Shown: positions 53,593-62,420 of the stretch, in pieces
Layout: every line of letters begins with the position of its first letter
How positions within the stretch are numbered: position 1 is the first letter of the stretch
Translations under genes and position numbers: made by a program
The notes under the pieces: model-generated
Database searches by the model: none
Seen by the model: the letters and a program-made list of their open reading frames with translations, nothing else
What the model was told of the DNA's origin: nothing
Assembly: GCA_027488935.1 (NCBI GenBank)
Contig: JAIYAP010000008.1
Coordinates: 52,581-116,580, forward strand
DNA from: Saprospiraceae bacterium
GTDB taxonomy: Bacteria > Bacteroidota > Bacteroidia > Chitinophagales > Saprospiraceae
Direction: 5' to 3'
DNA length: 64,000 nucleotides

Positions 53593-54792
53593 ATGATGCG
53601 AAACATTTACTTGCTGGTTTTGTACTTAAGTTTCCCCTTTTGTATGTCGGCGCAAACGGATTCCTTGCCCCCCGTTCCAATCCCCCCCAAGCCCAAACCT
53701 GCCGGGAAATACACCCTGATTAAAGCAGCCAGAAAAGAATTGCTGGCCAATTTTTTAAATAATGACCTCGGAAACGCCCTGATTTGGGTCGATTCCCTCA
53801 TTCAAATGGAGAACGACAAATACGCCACCCTGGCATGGGATGAACGCTGGCTGATTTACCTGTGGGAAGAAGCGTATGGCAACTTATTTGAAGAGGTTGC
53901 AGCCTTTGACGACCAGGCACGTTACCTCCATTCCCTAAAAATACAACCGCCGGCAGACAGCCTTTATGAATGGCTCGACCATGTGTTGTACGAACAACGC
54001 TATGAAATGTTTGGCAAACTCAAAAAAGGCTTTCTAACGGAAGAAGAACGGGTATTTTCGTCCCTGATGATCGAATATTTGCTGCGCCTCAATACCGATG
54101 CTGCCAACTGGAATGCCCGAACGGACGCCTTTTTTGTAAAATTTCCCACTTCCCGATTTAATTCCTTCTTAAAATCGACCCAAACCTACATCCCCAAACC
54201 TTCCAAAAGTGCCTGGAACCTGGATATTTTGTTTCACAGCGGCAATTGGACCGACCAACTGGAACGCAGTTTTAATCCGCTTTATGGCATCGATTTGGGT
54301 ATCACGTATGTTAAAAATCGCTGGAACTATGGTGTACATATGACCATCGGTGGTGCCAAACTGGCACGAGACATCATAGAGCAAAACTATATTTGGCCTA
54401 AAAAAGACCCCTCTTTATTCATAGCCCCTGAAATAGAACTTGGCTTTAACATCCTTCAAACTAAAAAAATACGCGTTTTTCCTTCTATTGGAGGCGGGTA
54501 CGGCGTGTTAAAAGCACCTGTATCCGATGAGGAAGGGGATCCACTGCCCGACTATTACACCTTATTTGATTACCGTAAATTGTATTGGTTGGCATCGCTT
54601 ACAACCGACATCAAATTCCGCATAGGAGATGCAGCCGATATAAACGCCCCAAATGGTTCTTATCAAGGCGTGCGCTTGCGTTTAGGCTTTCGCCGCTTGT
54701 ATTTCGAGGACAAAAACGACTATTTCCTAAGCGGCAACATGCTTTTCTTTTCTGTTGGATATAATTTCCACATTTTCAATACTTTAAACTAA
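53593..54792 (+). CDS. Exported protein of unknown function, probable outer-membrane barrel end
   Basis: About 399 residues from ATG 53593 (MMRNIYLLVLYLSFPFCMSAQ is a signal peptide); the track start at 53488 overlaps dapF and is rejected. Residues 45-200 are helical; the C-terminal half alternates in beta strands ('GIDLGITYVKNRWNYGVHMT', 'LFIAPEIELGFNILQTKKIR', 'MLFFSVGYNFHIFNTLN'), as in outer-membrane beta-barrel proteins of Bacteroidota. No known family is recognised. It may be expressed with dapF. Confidence 0.78.
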   Translation: MMRNIYLLVLYLSFPFCMSAQTDSLPPVPIPPKPKPAGKYTLIKAARKELLANFLNNDLGNALIWVDSLIQMENDKYATLAWDERWLIYLWEEAYGNLFEEVAAFDDQARYLHSLKIQPPADSLYEWLDHVLYEQRYEMFGKLKKGFLTEEERVFSSLMIEYLLRLNTDAANWNARTDAFFVKFPTSRFNSFLKSTQTYIPKPSKSAWNLDILFHSGNWTDQLERSFNPLYGIDLGITYVKNRWNYGVHMTIGGAKLARDIIEQNYIWPKKDPSLFIAPEIELGFNILQTKKIRVFPSIGGGYGVLKAPVSDEEGDPLPDYYTLFDYRKLYWLASLTTDIKFRIGDAADINAPNGSYQGVRLRLGFRRLYFEDKNDYFLSGNMLFFSVGYNFHIFNTLN

Positions 54793-54810
54793 AAATCATC
54801 ATATGGCTGG

Positions 54811-54875
54811 ATTCTAATCCATTAAAATCAGTTTTTTATCCATCCATCCTTCAAATCCATTTAAATCTTGGTTTA
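54811..54875. repeat. Dispersed intergenic repeat, copy B
   Basis: About 65 bp, the reverse complement of the repeat at 1714-1776 (core CTTCAAATCCATTTAAATCT) with minor differences. It ends 3 bp before the GTG start of the next gene and so probably forms its leader. Confidence 0.75.
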
Positions 54876-54877
54876 GA

Positions 54878-55816
54878 GTGGCAGACAACAGCAACTTCGA
54901 CTGGCTATCCGATCCATTACCGGCCTTTCATGCACAAGCAGCATGGAACGACGGCAGTTATGCCAGTCTGGAACGCTGGGAGTTGGTATACCTGCCTTCG
55001 GGTGATTTTTCTATTGCAGCGGGCGCTGCACTTTTGTCGGACCATATCCGTCGATTTCGGTTTTCACCGGAAATTATCCAGCGCATGGGCCATTTCACGG
55101 ACCATTTGGGGCGTTCTGTTTTGACAGAGAGTTTTTTAAATTACCTGCAGCGCATGCGTTTAAAGGTAAATATGTATGCCGCCCTGGAAGGCACCTTACT
55201 ATTACCCGGACAACCATTGTTAATCATACAGGGCCCTAAACTGCCTGTTTTATTATTAGAATCTGCATTGCGGAACCTTTGTTTACATCATACGATCGTG
55301 GCCACGCAAGCAGCACTACATGGTTGGGAACAGCACCTTTACAAAGAAAATGCGGCACCCGATGTGCCCGTTTGGGCGCAAAATCCGGATGGCTGGAAAA
55401 AACGGGCTTGTTATGTGGGTGGCGGTACGGTAGGTGCAGATCAAATAATGCCAGCGTTAAAACTGCAGGGTCCTGTTTCATTCGGCGGGGAGCCTTTGTC
55501 ACAAATCCGGCGCTTATACCAGGGAGAAATGCCCGTTGGTGACGTGTGGCTTACCCGCAGCCTCGAAGCAACAGCGGGTATAAGTAAATCCAGTATTTCC
55601 ATCGAGGATGCCCAAAGCGGAAGCCGTAAAAAAATATCCTTTACCCGTTTTCAAAATTTATATCAACCACTCGTGCTGGGGGGCAGACCGGTTTGGACAA
55701 CCCAAGCCCTCCCCTATTTGCGGCAGCGTACTTTTAAACAAATGCATGCTTTTCGGCAAACCGATTTGGCACAATATCCGAGTGGGTGGTTATACGCAAA
55801 TACGGCTCCTGCTTAA
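54878..55816 (+). CDS. Short nicotinate-phosphoribosyltransferase-like protein
   Basis: 312 residues from a GTG start. The N-terminal half matches NAPRT (PncB) folds: 'ERWELVYLPSGDFSIAAGAA', 'VLTESFLNYLQRMRLKVNMY', 'ALEGTLLLPGQPLLIIQGPK' and 'LLESALRNLCLHHTIVATQA'. The C-terminal end 'LRQRTFKQMHAFRQTDLAQY' also fits. However, the central part with the family's substrate motifs (for example 'GT-x-x-HS') is shortened and not recognisable; ordinary PncB has ~390-490 residues. It may be a diverged or inactive NAPRT relative. Its stop overlaps that of the convergent kinase (TTAA). Confidence 0.65.
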   Translation: MADNSNFDWLSDPLPAFHAQAAWNDGSYASLERWELVYLPSGDFSIAAGAALLSDHIRRFRFSPEIIQRMGHFTDHLGRSVLTESFLNYLQRMRLKVNMYAALEGTLLLPGQPLLIIQGPKLPVLLLESALRNLCLHHTIVATQAALHGWEQHLYKENAAPDVPVWAQNPDGWKKRACYVGGGTVGADQIMPALKLQGPVSFGGEPLSQIRRLYQGEMPVGDVWLTRSLEATAGISKSSISIEDAQSGSRKKISFTRFQNLYQPLVLGGRPVWTTQALPYLRQRTFKQMHAFRQTDLAQYPSGWLYANTAPA

Positions 55817-56754
55817 ACGAGGTCGACGTAAATGGCCGAACGCTCTACTTTATCTTGCAAGGGACCGAAATGGGCTAGTTTCAATTCGGCCATTTTGCGG
55901 CCGGCAGTGGCGCATTCCAGCAACGTTTTTTCATCGAGGCGAGCCGTCAAGTAGCCCGACCAAAAGGCATCACCGGCTCCGGTTGTATCTTTTACCTCAA
56001 CGCTACGTGCTGCTAAAAAGTGTCGTTCATGGTCATTGCCAACCCAGCAGCCATCTGCACCGAGGGTAAAACAAATCTCGCTGGCCCCCATTTTCAGGAA
56101 ATGGTCAATCACTGCATCGGGCGAAGGCTTTTCGTCTTCATACAAACGGCCCCAATCGACGTCGCTAATTTTCACCAGTGCGCCCAAACGGCACAATTCC
56201 GCTACAAGGCGTTGGGCCTCGCGGCGATCAGGCCATATTTTTTCGGCATAATTCGCATCCACACTGATGAGGCAATTGGCGCGTTTGGCTTTTTCCATGG
56301 CCTGCATGATCACATTTTGGGCCGGATTGCGGCTTAAAGCGAAGCAAGTAGTATGTACAATACCAATTTCCTCAAAACGGCTATACGGAAACTGACGGAT
56401 GGATAACATCGTATCCGCGCCGCGATAGGCCTGAAAATTGGACACTGCCGCCGAACGGGTCACCAGAATAAGCGTGGTTGGATCTTCGACCTGGGTAACA
56501 CCTGTTACGTCCACACCGAGGCGTGCAACGTAATTGCGCAACACACCGCCCATGTCATCATTGCCCACAGAAGCAACCAACATCGTGTTGTTGCCCAAAC
56601 GGGCCATATTCATACATAAATTCGCAGGGCTTCCCCCTGGAATTCGTTTAAACAAAGTCGCTTCTTCAAGCGTCTGGACAAATTCGGCCGTGATAAAATC
56701 AACCAGTAATTCACCCGCACATAAAATATCAATCGGTCTGCGCATACGATCCAT
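55813..56754 (-). CDS. PfkB-family carbohydrate kinase (fructokinase-like)
   Basis: About 313 residues from ATG 56754 (MDRMRRPIDILCAGELLVDF); the track start at 56901 is unlikely because family members begin at this beta strand. PfkB signatures: 'RIPGGSPANLCMNMARLG' (N-terminal) and 'DTTGAGDAFWSGYLTA' (C-terminal, with the catalytic Asp). It phosphorylates a sugar with ATP; fructose, ketodeoxygluconate or ribose are all possible. It converges on and overlaps the NAPRT-like gene by 4 bp (TTAA serves both stops). It is divergent from groES. Confidence 0.9.
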   Translation of the reverse strand: MDRMRRPIDILCAGELLVDFITAEFVQTLEEATLFKRIPGGSPANLCMNMARLGNNTMLVASVGNDDMGGVLRNYVARLGVDVTGVTQVEDPTTLILVTRSAAVSNFQAYRGADTMLSIRQFPYSRFEEIGIVHTTCFALSRNPAQNVIMQAMEKAKRANCLISVDANYAEKIWPDRREAQRLVAELCRLGALVKISDVDWGRLYEDEKPSPDAVIDHFLKMGASEICFTLGADGCWVGNDHERHFLAARSVEVKDTTGAGDAFWSGYLTARLDEKTLLECATAGRKMAELKLAHFGPLQDKVERSAIYVDLV

Positions 56755-56922
56755 GAATTGGATTTTAAGAGGCTGCTTACTAAAAACACACTCAATTCGT
56801 TGATTTTCAATAACATAAACCCCAAAAACCCATGGTTTTACCTTCAAATCAGCCGCAATATTAAGACATTTTCTTTGAATGGCTGCCATCGAAGGCAACA
56901 AGATCCTTAATTGGCATTAATT

Positions 56923-56945
56923 TGTCAGGTTATGACAGCCTGACA
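56923..56945. promoter_or_regulatory. Inverted repeat in the groES upstream region, candidate heat-shock operator
   Basis: TGTCAGG-N9-CCTGACA, a perfect 7-bp dyad, with a nested TGTCA-N5-TGACA (56923-56937). It lies 137 bp before groES and between the divergent kinase gene. It is not CIRCE. TGTCA-type dyads ahead of chaperone genes are known from Bacteroidota; regulation of groES is inference. The 327-bp space holds no other feature that I recognise. Confidence 0.5.
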
Positions 56946-57081
56946 TTAAATCTTAAAGGTCGTCTGTAAAAATGGCAGAAAATTTTCAATGGCACGAAGT
57001 CTGATAGGTTGCTTATATCCGTAGAAAATTTGGTTTTGCGGAAATCCAATGTTTTAACCTAAACTAAAATACTGTAAAATT

Positions 57082-57345
57082 ATGAAACCAATCGCAGACC
57101 GTGTTATCATCAAGCCGGCGACCGCCGACGAAAAGACCAAAGGCGGTATTATCATTCCTGACACAGCTAAAGAAAAACCACAACGTGGTGAAGTAATTGC
57201 AGTAGGTCCAGGCAAAGACGGTAATCTGATGACTGTTCAAGTTGGCGATATTGTATTGTATGGCAAATATGCCGGCCAAGAAATCAACCATGAAGGTCAT
57301 GATTACTTGATCATGCGCGAAGATGATATCCTCGTGGTGATCTAA
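57082..57345 (+). CDS. groES: Co-chaperonin GroES
   Basis: 87 residues: [20 protein letters not shown], '[20 protein letters not shown]' (mobile loop) and '[20 protein letters not shown]'. It forms the heptameric lid of the GroEL cage. The length is slightly below the usual 92-97 residues. It is followed 85 bp later by groEL, so the two form the usual operon. No ribosome-binding site is needed or seen, as is normal in Bacteroidota. Confidence 0.97.
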   Translation: MKPIADRVIIKPATADEKTKGGIIIPDTAKEKPQRGEVIAVGPGKDGNLMTVQVGDIVLYGKYAGQEINHEGHDYLIMREDDILVVI

Positions 57346-57364
57346 AGCCAGCGTAGTCGCTTGA

Positions 57365-59071
<1,707 letters not shown>

Positions 59072-59111
59072 TTTGCCCCCGCTTAATTGAATACCGTTTT
59101 ATGAAAATATG

Positions 59112-59155
59112 GAAGCCGCCTGGTCGTTTTTCGACTAAGGCGGCTTCTTTTTATT
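59112..59155 (+). terminator. Rho-independent terminator of groES-groEL
   Basis: GAAGCCGCCT and AGGCGGCTTC form a perfect 10-bp stem with a 16-nt loop, then TTTTTATTT. It is 40 bp after the groEL stop. Confidence 0.93.
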
Positions 59156-59257
59156 TAAAAACAAGATGTAAAAAAATGTAGTAAAAACTTAATAATAATT
59201 TTATTTACTTTATAAGCAATTGATTGACATAATTTAAGACCAAAATTGCACTTCAAA

Positions 59258-59280
59258 CTTAATATTAACTTAACATTGTA
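59258..59280 (+). promoter_or_regulatory. Direct-repeat motif ahead of the TonB receptor gene
   Basis: CTTAATATTAACTTAACATTG, two half-sites 11 bp apart (CTTAATATTAA / CTTAACATTGT). A related site (17 of 23 matches) lies at 62304-62326 before the next gene. An 11-bp direct-repeat spacing is typical of OmpR/PhoB-class regulators. It is located 57 bp before the receptor ATG. Confidence 0.5.
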
Positions 59281-59336
59281 TCAAGATTTGAGTCGTTTGA
59301 TAAGTGGAATTTTGCTCCACTAAATTCATAAATGAT

Positions 59337-62156
59337 ATGACGGCAAGACTAACCTTAGCATTTTTCATTTTTTTCTCTTTTTCCACCCTGTCGCTCTTTG
59401 CTCAAACCGGTACGATTGCTGGTAAGGTCATTGATGCCAAATTTGCCGATGTTGTCATCGGTGCAACTGTTCGTGTTGACCCCGGAACGGCAGCTTCAAT
59501 GGGCGCCAGCACCGACCTCGACGGTAACTACATCATCAAATGTCCGGTAGGCAAGCACAAAATTGTGGTTTCTTACCTCGGATATGCCGACAAAACCATT
59601 GACGAAATAGATGTAAAGGCGAACGAAGCCATTACCATCGACCTTGCCTTGGAAGAAGCAGCCAGCACCACCATTGCGGAGGTTGTTATCACAGCGAAAG
59701 CAAGCCGCGAAAGTCAAAGTGCATTGACCATTTTGCAGAAAAACAGCCCGGTAATCGCCGACGGTATTTCTGCCGAAACCATCAAACGCACCCCTGACCG
59801 CACAACCGGTGATGTATTGCGCCGTGTGAGTGGTGCTTCTGTACAAGATGGCCGCTTTGCAATTATCCGCGGTTTGAACGACCGTTACAACGTTGCCATG
59901 GTAAATGGCGCTTTGTTGAGCTCAACCGAGCCTGACCGCCGCGCGTTTTCGTTCGATATCTTCCCTTCTTCTTTGCTGGATAACCTGGTTATTGTAAAAA
60001 CCGCTTCTCCTGATTTGCCAGGTGAATTTGCCGGTGGTGTTATCATGATGAACACCAAAGACATCCCGGAAGACAACTACCTGAATGTACAGGTAAATGG
60101 AGGTTACAACACCGTAACTACGTTCAAAGACTATAAGACATCTCAATCAGGCAACCGCGATTGGTTGGGCATTGATGATGGAAGCCGTGCTTTGCCAGAT
60201 AATTTCCCTGCCAACAGTGCTGATTACACCAACTTGCCAATTGATGAACGTACCCGCCTCGCCCAGGCTATTCCAAATACCTGGTCTACAAAAGACGTAA
60301 CCGCTCGTCCCAACCTGGGTGGTCAAATCACCGCTGGTTATGTAAAACCACTGGGTGCAAAATCTAAAATTGGTGCTACCCTTGGTTTAACGTACAGCAG
60401 TTCCCTGAGATATCAGGAAACAGAACGCCGCGATTATGACCAAAACGGTTTGTTGTACCTGTACAAAGACAAACAATTCAACACCGGTATTTTATGGGGT
60501 GCCTTGGCCAACATTGGTTATGTAATCAACGAGCGCAACAAGGTGACGTTCCAAAGCACTTATACCCAGAACTCGGACAACAACGTCTATACTCGGACAG
60601 GCGTAGATACGCTCGACAACTTCGGCGTTCGTAGCCAGGCTGTAGAATTTATCACAACCGGATTGCTTTCTACCCGCCTTTCTGGCGAGCATGTATTTGG
60701 CGACCGCGCCATGAAATTGGAATGGGGCTATGGTTTGAACAGAACAGACCGCAGTGTTCCGGACGTTCGCCGGATCCTGTATCGCCAAAACCGCGACTTT
60801 GGTGAAGATGCGCCGTTTGCCGTCTTTATCCCACAAGGTGGTGGTGACGCATACCGTACCGGTCGCGTTTATTTGGATTTGGAAGAAAAAATCCAGAACG
60901 GAAACATTGCTTTTTCTTTCCCATTCTCCTTGTTTAAACAAAAACAAACGTTTAAAGTGGGTGGTTTGTACCAAGGCAAACAACGTGAGTTTGCAGGTCG
61001 TCTTTTGGGTGTAGTAAGTAATGGCAATACCAGCGCATTCCGTTTGTTGCCGACAGATTCAATTTTTGCAACACAAAACTTCAAATCAAGCAACGGTTTC
61101 CGGTACGATGACATCACTGCACCGTCCGACAAATACTCTGCTGAATCGGATCTGACTGCCGCTTTCGCGATGTTCCAGAACAACTTTGGTAAATTTAAAC
61201 TTACCTGGGGCGTACGTGCAGAGAATTTCAGTCAACGTGTATTTAACACCCTTGACCGTCAGGACAAACCCGTTAGTATTGAACGCGACACATTAGTATT
61301 GTTGCCATCGTTCAACTTGACCTACGAATTGAACGAGAAGATCAACCTGCGTTTGTGCGGTTCACAAACCACTTCACGTCCTGAATTCCGTGAATTGTCG
61401 CCATTCTCTTTCTTTGAGTTCGTGACACAAACCCAGGTTTACGGTAATCCGAGCCTGAATATTGCCAACATCTACAATGCCGATGTGCGTTTTGAGTACT
61501 ACCCTGGCGAAAACCAGCTGCTTTCAGTAAGTGGTTTTTACAAAAAATTTGAAAATCCAATTGAGCAGGTAATGGCGCAATTGGGTGCAACCACCCGTGA
61601 GCGTACGTTCAAAAACGTTAAATCGGCCATCAACTACGGTCTGGAAATTGAAGCGCGTAAAAACTTTGGTTTTATCAATGACAACTTCAAAAACCTCGTT
61701 GCATTTGCCAACCTGGCGTTGATTCAGTCTTCTGTAGATTTGGAAGGTACCAGCTCGCCGAACAAAGACCGTCCATTGCAGGGTCAATCACCTTATGTAT
61801 TGAACGTAGGTTTGCAAGCAAGTTTCCCAGACCTTGGTTTGAACTCAACTTTAGTGTTTAACCGAGTGGGCGACCGCGTATTTGAGGTAGGTGTAACGGG
61901 TTACAACGACATTTACGAGCGCCACCGGAACCTACTTGATTTCCAGATTGCCAAGCGCATTGGTAAATTGGCTGAAATCAAATTGAACTGGCAAGATATC
62001 CTGCGTCCAGATTACATCTACTATCAGGATGCGAACAATGACGGTAAGTATCAGGCACCAACCGGCGACTTTAAATTAGGCAACGGCGAAGACAACTTGA
62101 TTCAACGCGTAAAGGTGGGCAGCACCATCAGCCTTTCCTTCAGCATGCGTTTTTAA
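59337..62156 (+). CDS. TonB-dependent outer-membrane receptor
   Basis: About 939 residues from ATG 59337 (MTARLTLAFFIFFSFSTLSL, signal peptide). A carboxypeptidase-regulatory-like domain follows ('GTIAGKVIDAKFADVVIGAT', 'TDLDGNYIIKCPVGKHKIVV'), then the plug ('TTGDVLRRVSGASVQDGRFA', 'DLPGEFAGGVIMMNTKDI') and a 22-strand barrel with TonB-family C-terminus ('VKVGSTISLSFSMRF'). Ligands are taken up with TonB-ExbB-ExbD energy. The ligand is unknown; pairing with a surface protein (62421) rather than SusD makes glycan import less likely than in PUL receptors. Confidence 0.92.
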   Translation: MTARLTLAFFIFFSFSTLSLFAQTGTIAGKVIDAKFADVVIGATVRVDPGTAASMGASTDLDGNYIIKCPVGKHKIVVSYLGYADKTIDEIDVKANEAITIDLALEEAASTTIAEVVITAKASRESQSALTILQKNSPVIADGISAETIKRTPDRTTGDVLRRVSGASVQDGRFAIIRGLNDRYNVAMVNGALLSSTEPDRRAFSFDIFPSSLLDNLVIVKTASPDLPGEFAGGVIMMNTKDIPEDNYLNVQVNGGYNTVTTFKDYKTSQSGNRDWLGIDDGSRALPDNFPANSADYTNLPIDERTRLAQAIPNTWSTKDVTARPNLGGQITAGYVKPLGAKSKIGATLGLTYSSSLRYQETERRDYDQNGLLYLYKDKQFNTGILWGALANIGYVINERNKVTFQSTYTQNSDNNVYTRTGVDTLDNFGVRSQAVEFITTGLLSTRLSGEHVFGDRAMKLEWGYGLNRTDRSVPDVRRILYRQNRDFGEDAPFAVFIPQGGGDAYRTGRVYLDLEEKIQNGNIAFSFPFSLFKQKQTFKVGGLYQGKQREFAGRLLGVVSNGNTSAFRLLPTDSIFATQNFKSSNGFRYDDITAPSDKYSAESDLTAAFAMFQNNFGKFKLTWGVRAENFSQRVFNTLDRQDKPVSIERDTLVLLPSFNLTYELNEKINLRLCGSQTTSRPEFRELSPFSFFEFVTQTQVYGNPSLNIANIYNADVRFEYYPGENQLLSVSGFYKKFENPIEQVMAQLGATTRERTFKNVKSAINYGLEIEARKNFGFINDNFKNLVAFANLALIQSSVDLEGTSSPNKDRPLQGQSPYVLNVGLQASFPDLGLNSTLVFNRVGDRVFEVGVTGYNDIYERHRNLLDFQIAKRIGKLAEIKLNWQDILRPDYIYYQDANNDGKYQAPTGDFKLGNGEDNLIQRVKVGSTISLSFSMRF

Positions 62157-62236
62157 AACAATTATGGCCTAATAAAAACGAATTGTTTAGCCAAAAACTT
62201 AACATTAGAATTCGTTTTACCATAAAAACACAAATT

Positions 62237-62274
62237 AAAAAAAGCCGGAAGCAAATCGCTTTCGGCTTTTTTTT
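62237..62274 (+). terminator. Rho-independent terminator after the TonB receptor gene
   Basis: AAAAGCCGGAAGC and GCTTTCGGCTTTT pair (one G-T pair) over the loop AAATC, followed by TTTT. It lies 80 bp after the receptor stop, so the partner gene has its own promoter. Confidence 0.88.
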
Positions 62275-62303
62275 CAATGTATTATACATGTATTATTAAT
62301 ATA

Positions 62304-62383
62304 TTTAACAATAACTTTACACTGGAGTAACCCAAAATTAACACCTTTCCATCGTCCCGCGATGCACCACAGGCGTAGTTTTG
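62304..62383 (+). promoter_or_regulatory. Promoter and direct-repeat motif of the surface-protein gene
   Basis: 62304-62326 (TTTAACAATAACTTTACACT...) repeats the 23-bp motif found before the TonB receptor gene. Downstream, TAGTTTTG at 62376-62383 fits the TAnnTTTG -7 element, 37 bp before the ATG. The motif is about 50 bp upstream of the -7 element, fitting an activator site. Confidence 0.5.
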
Positions 62384-62420
62384 CAGTGTTTTTAAATAAC
62401 GAAAATTAAACAACACAATT

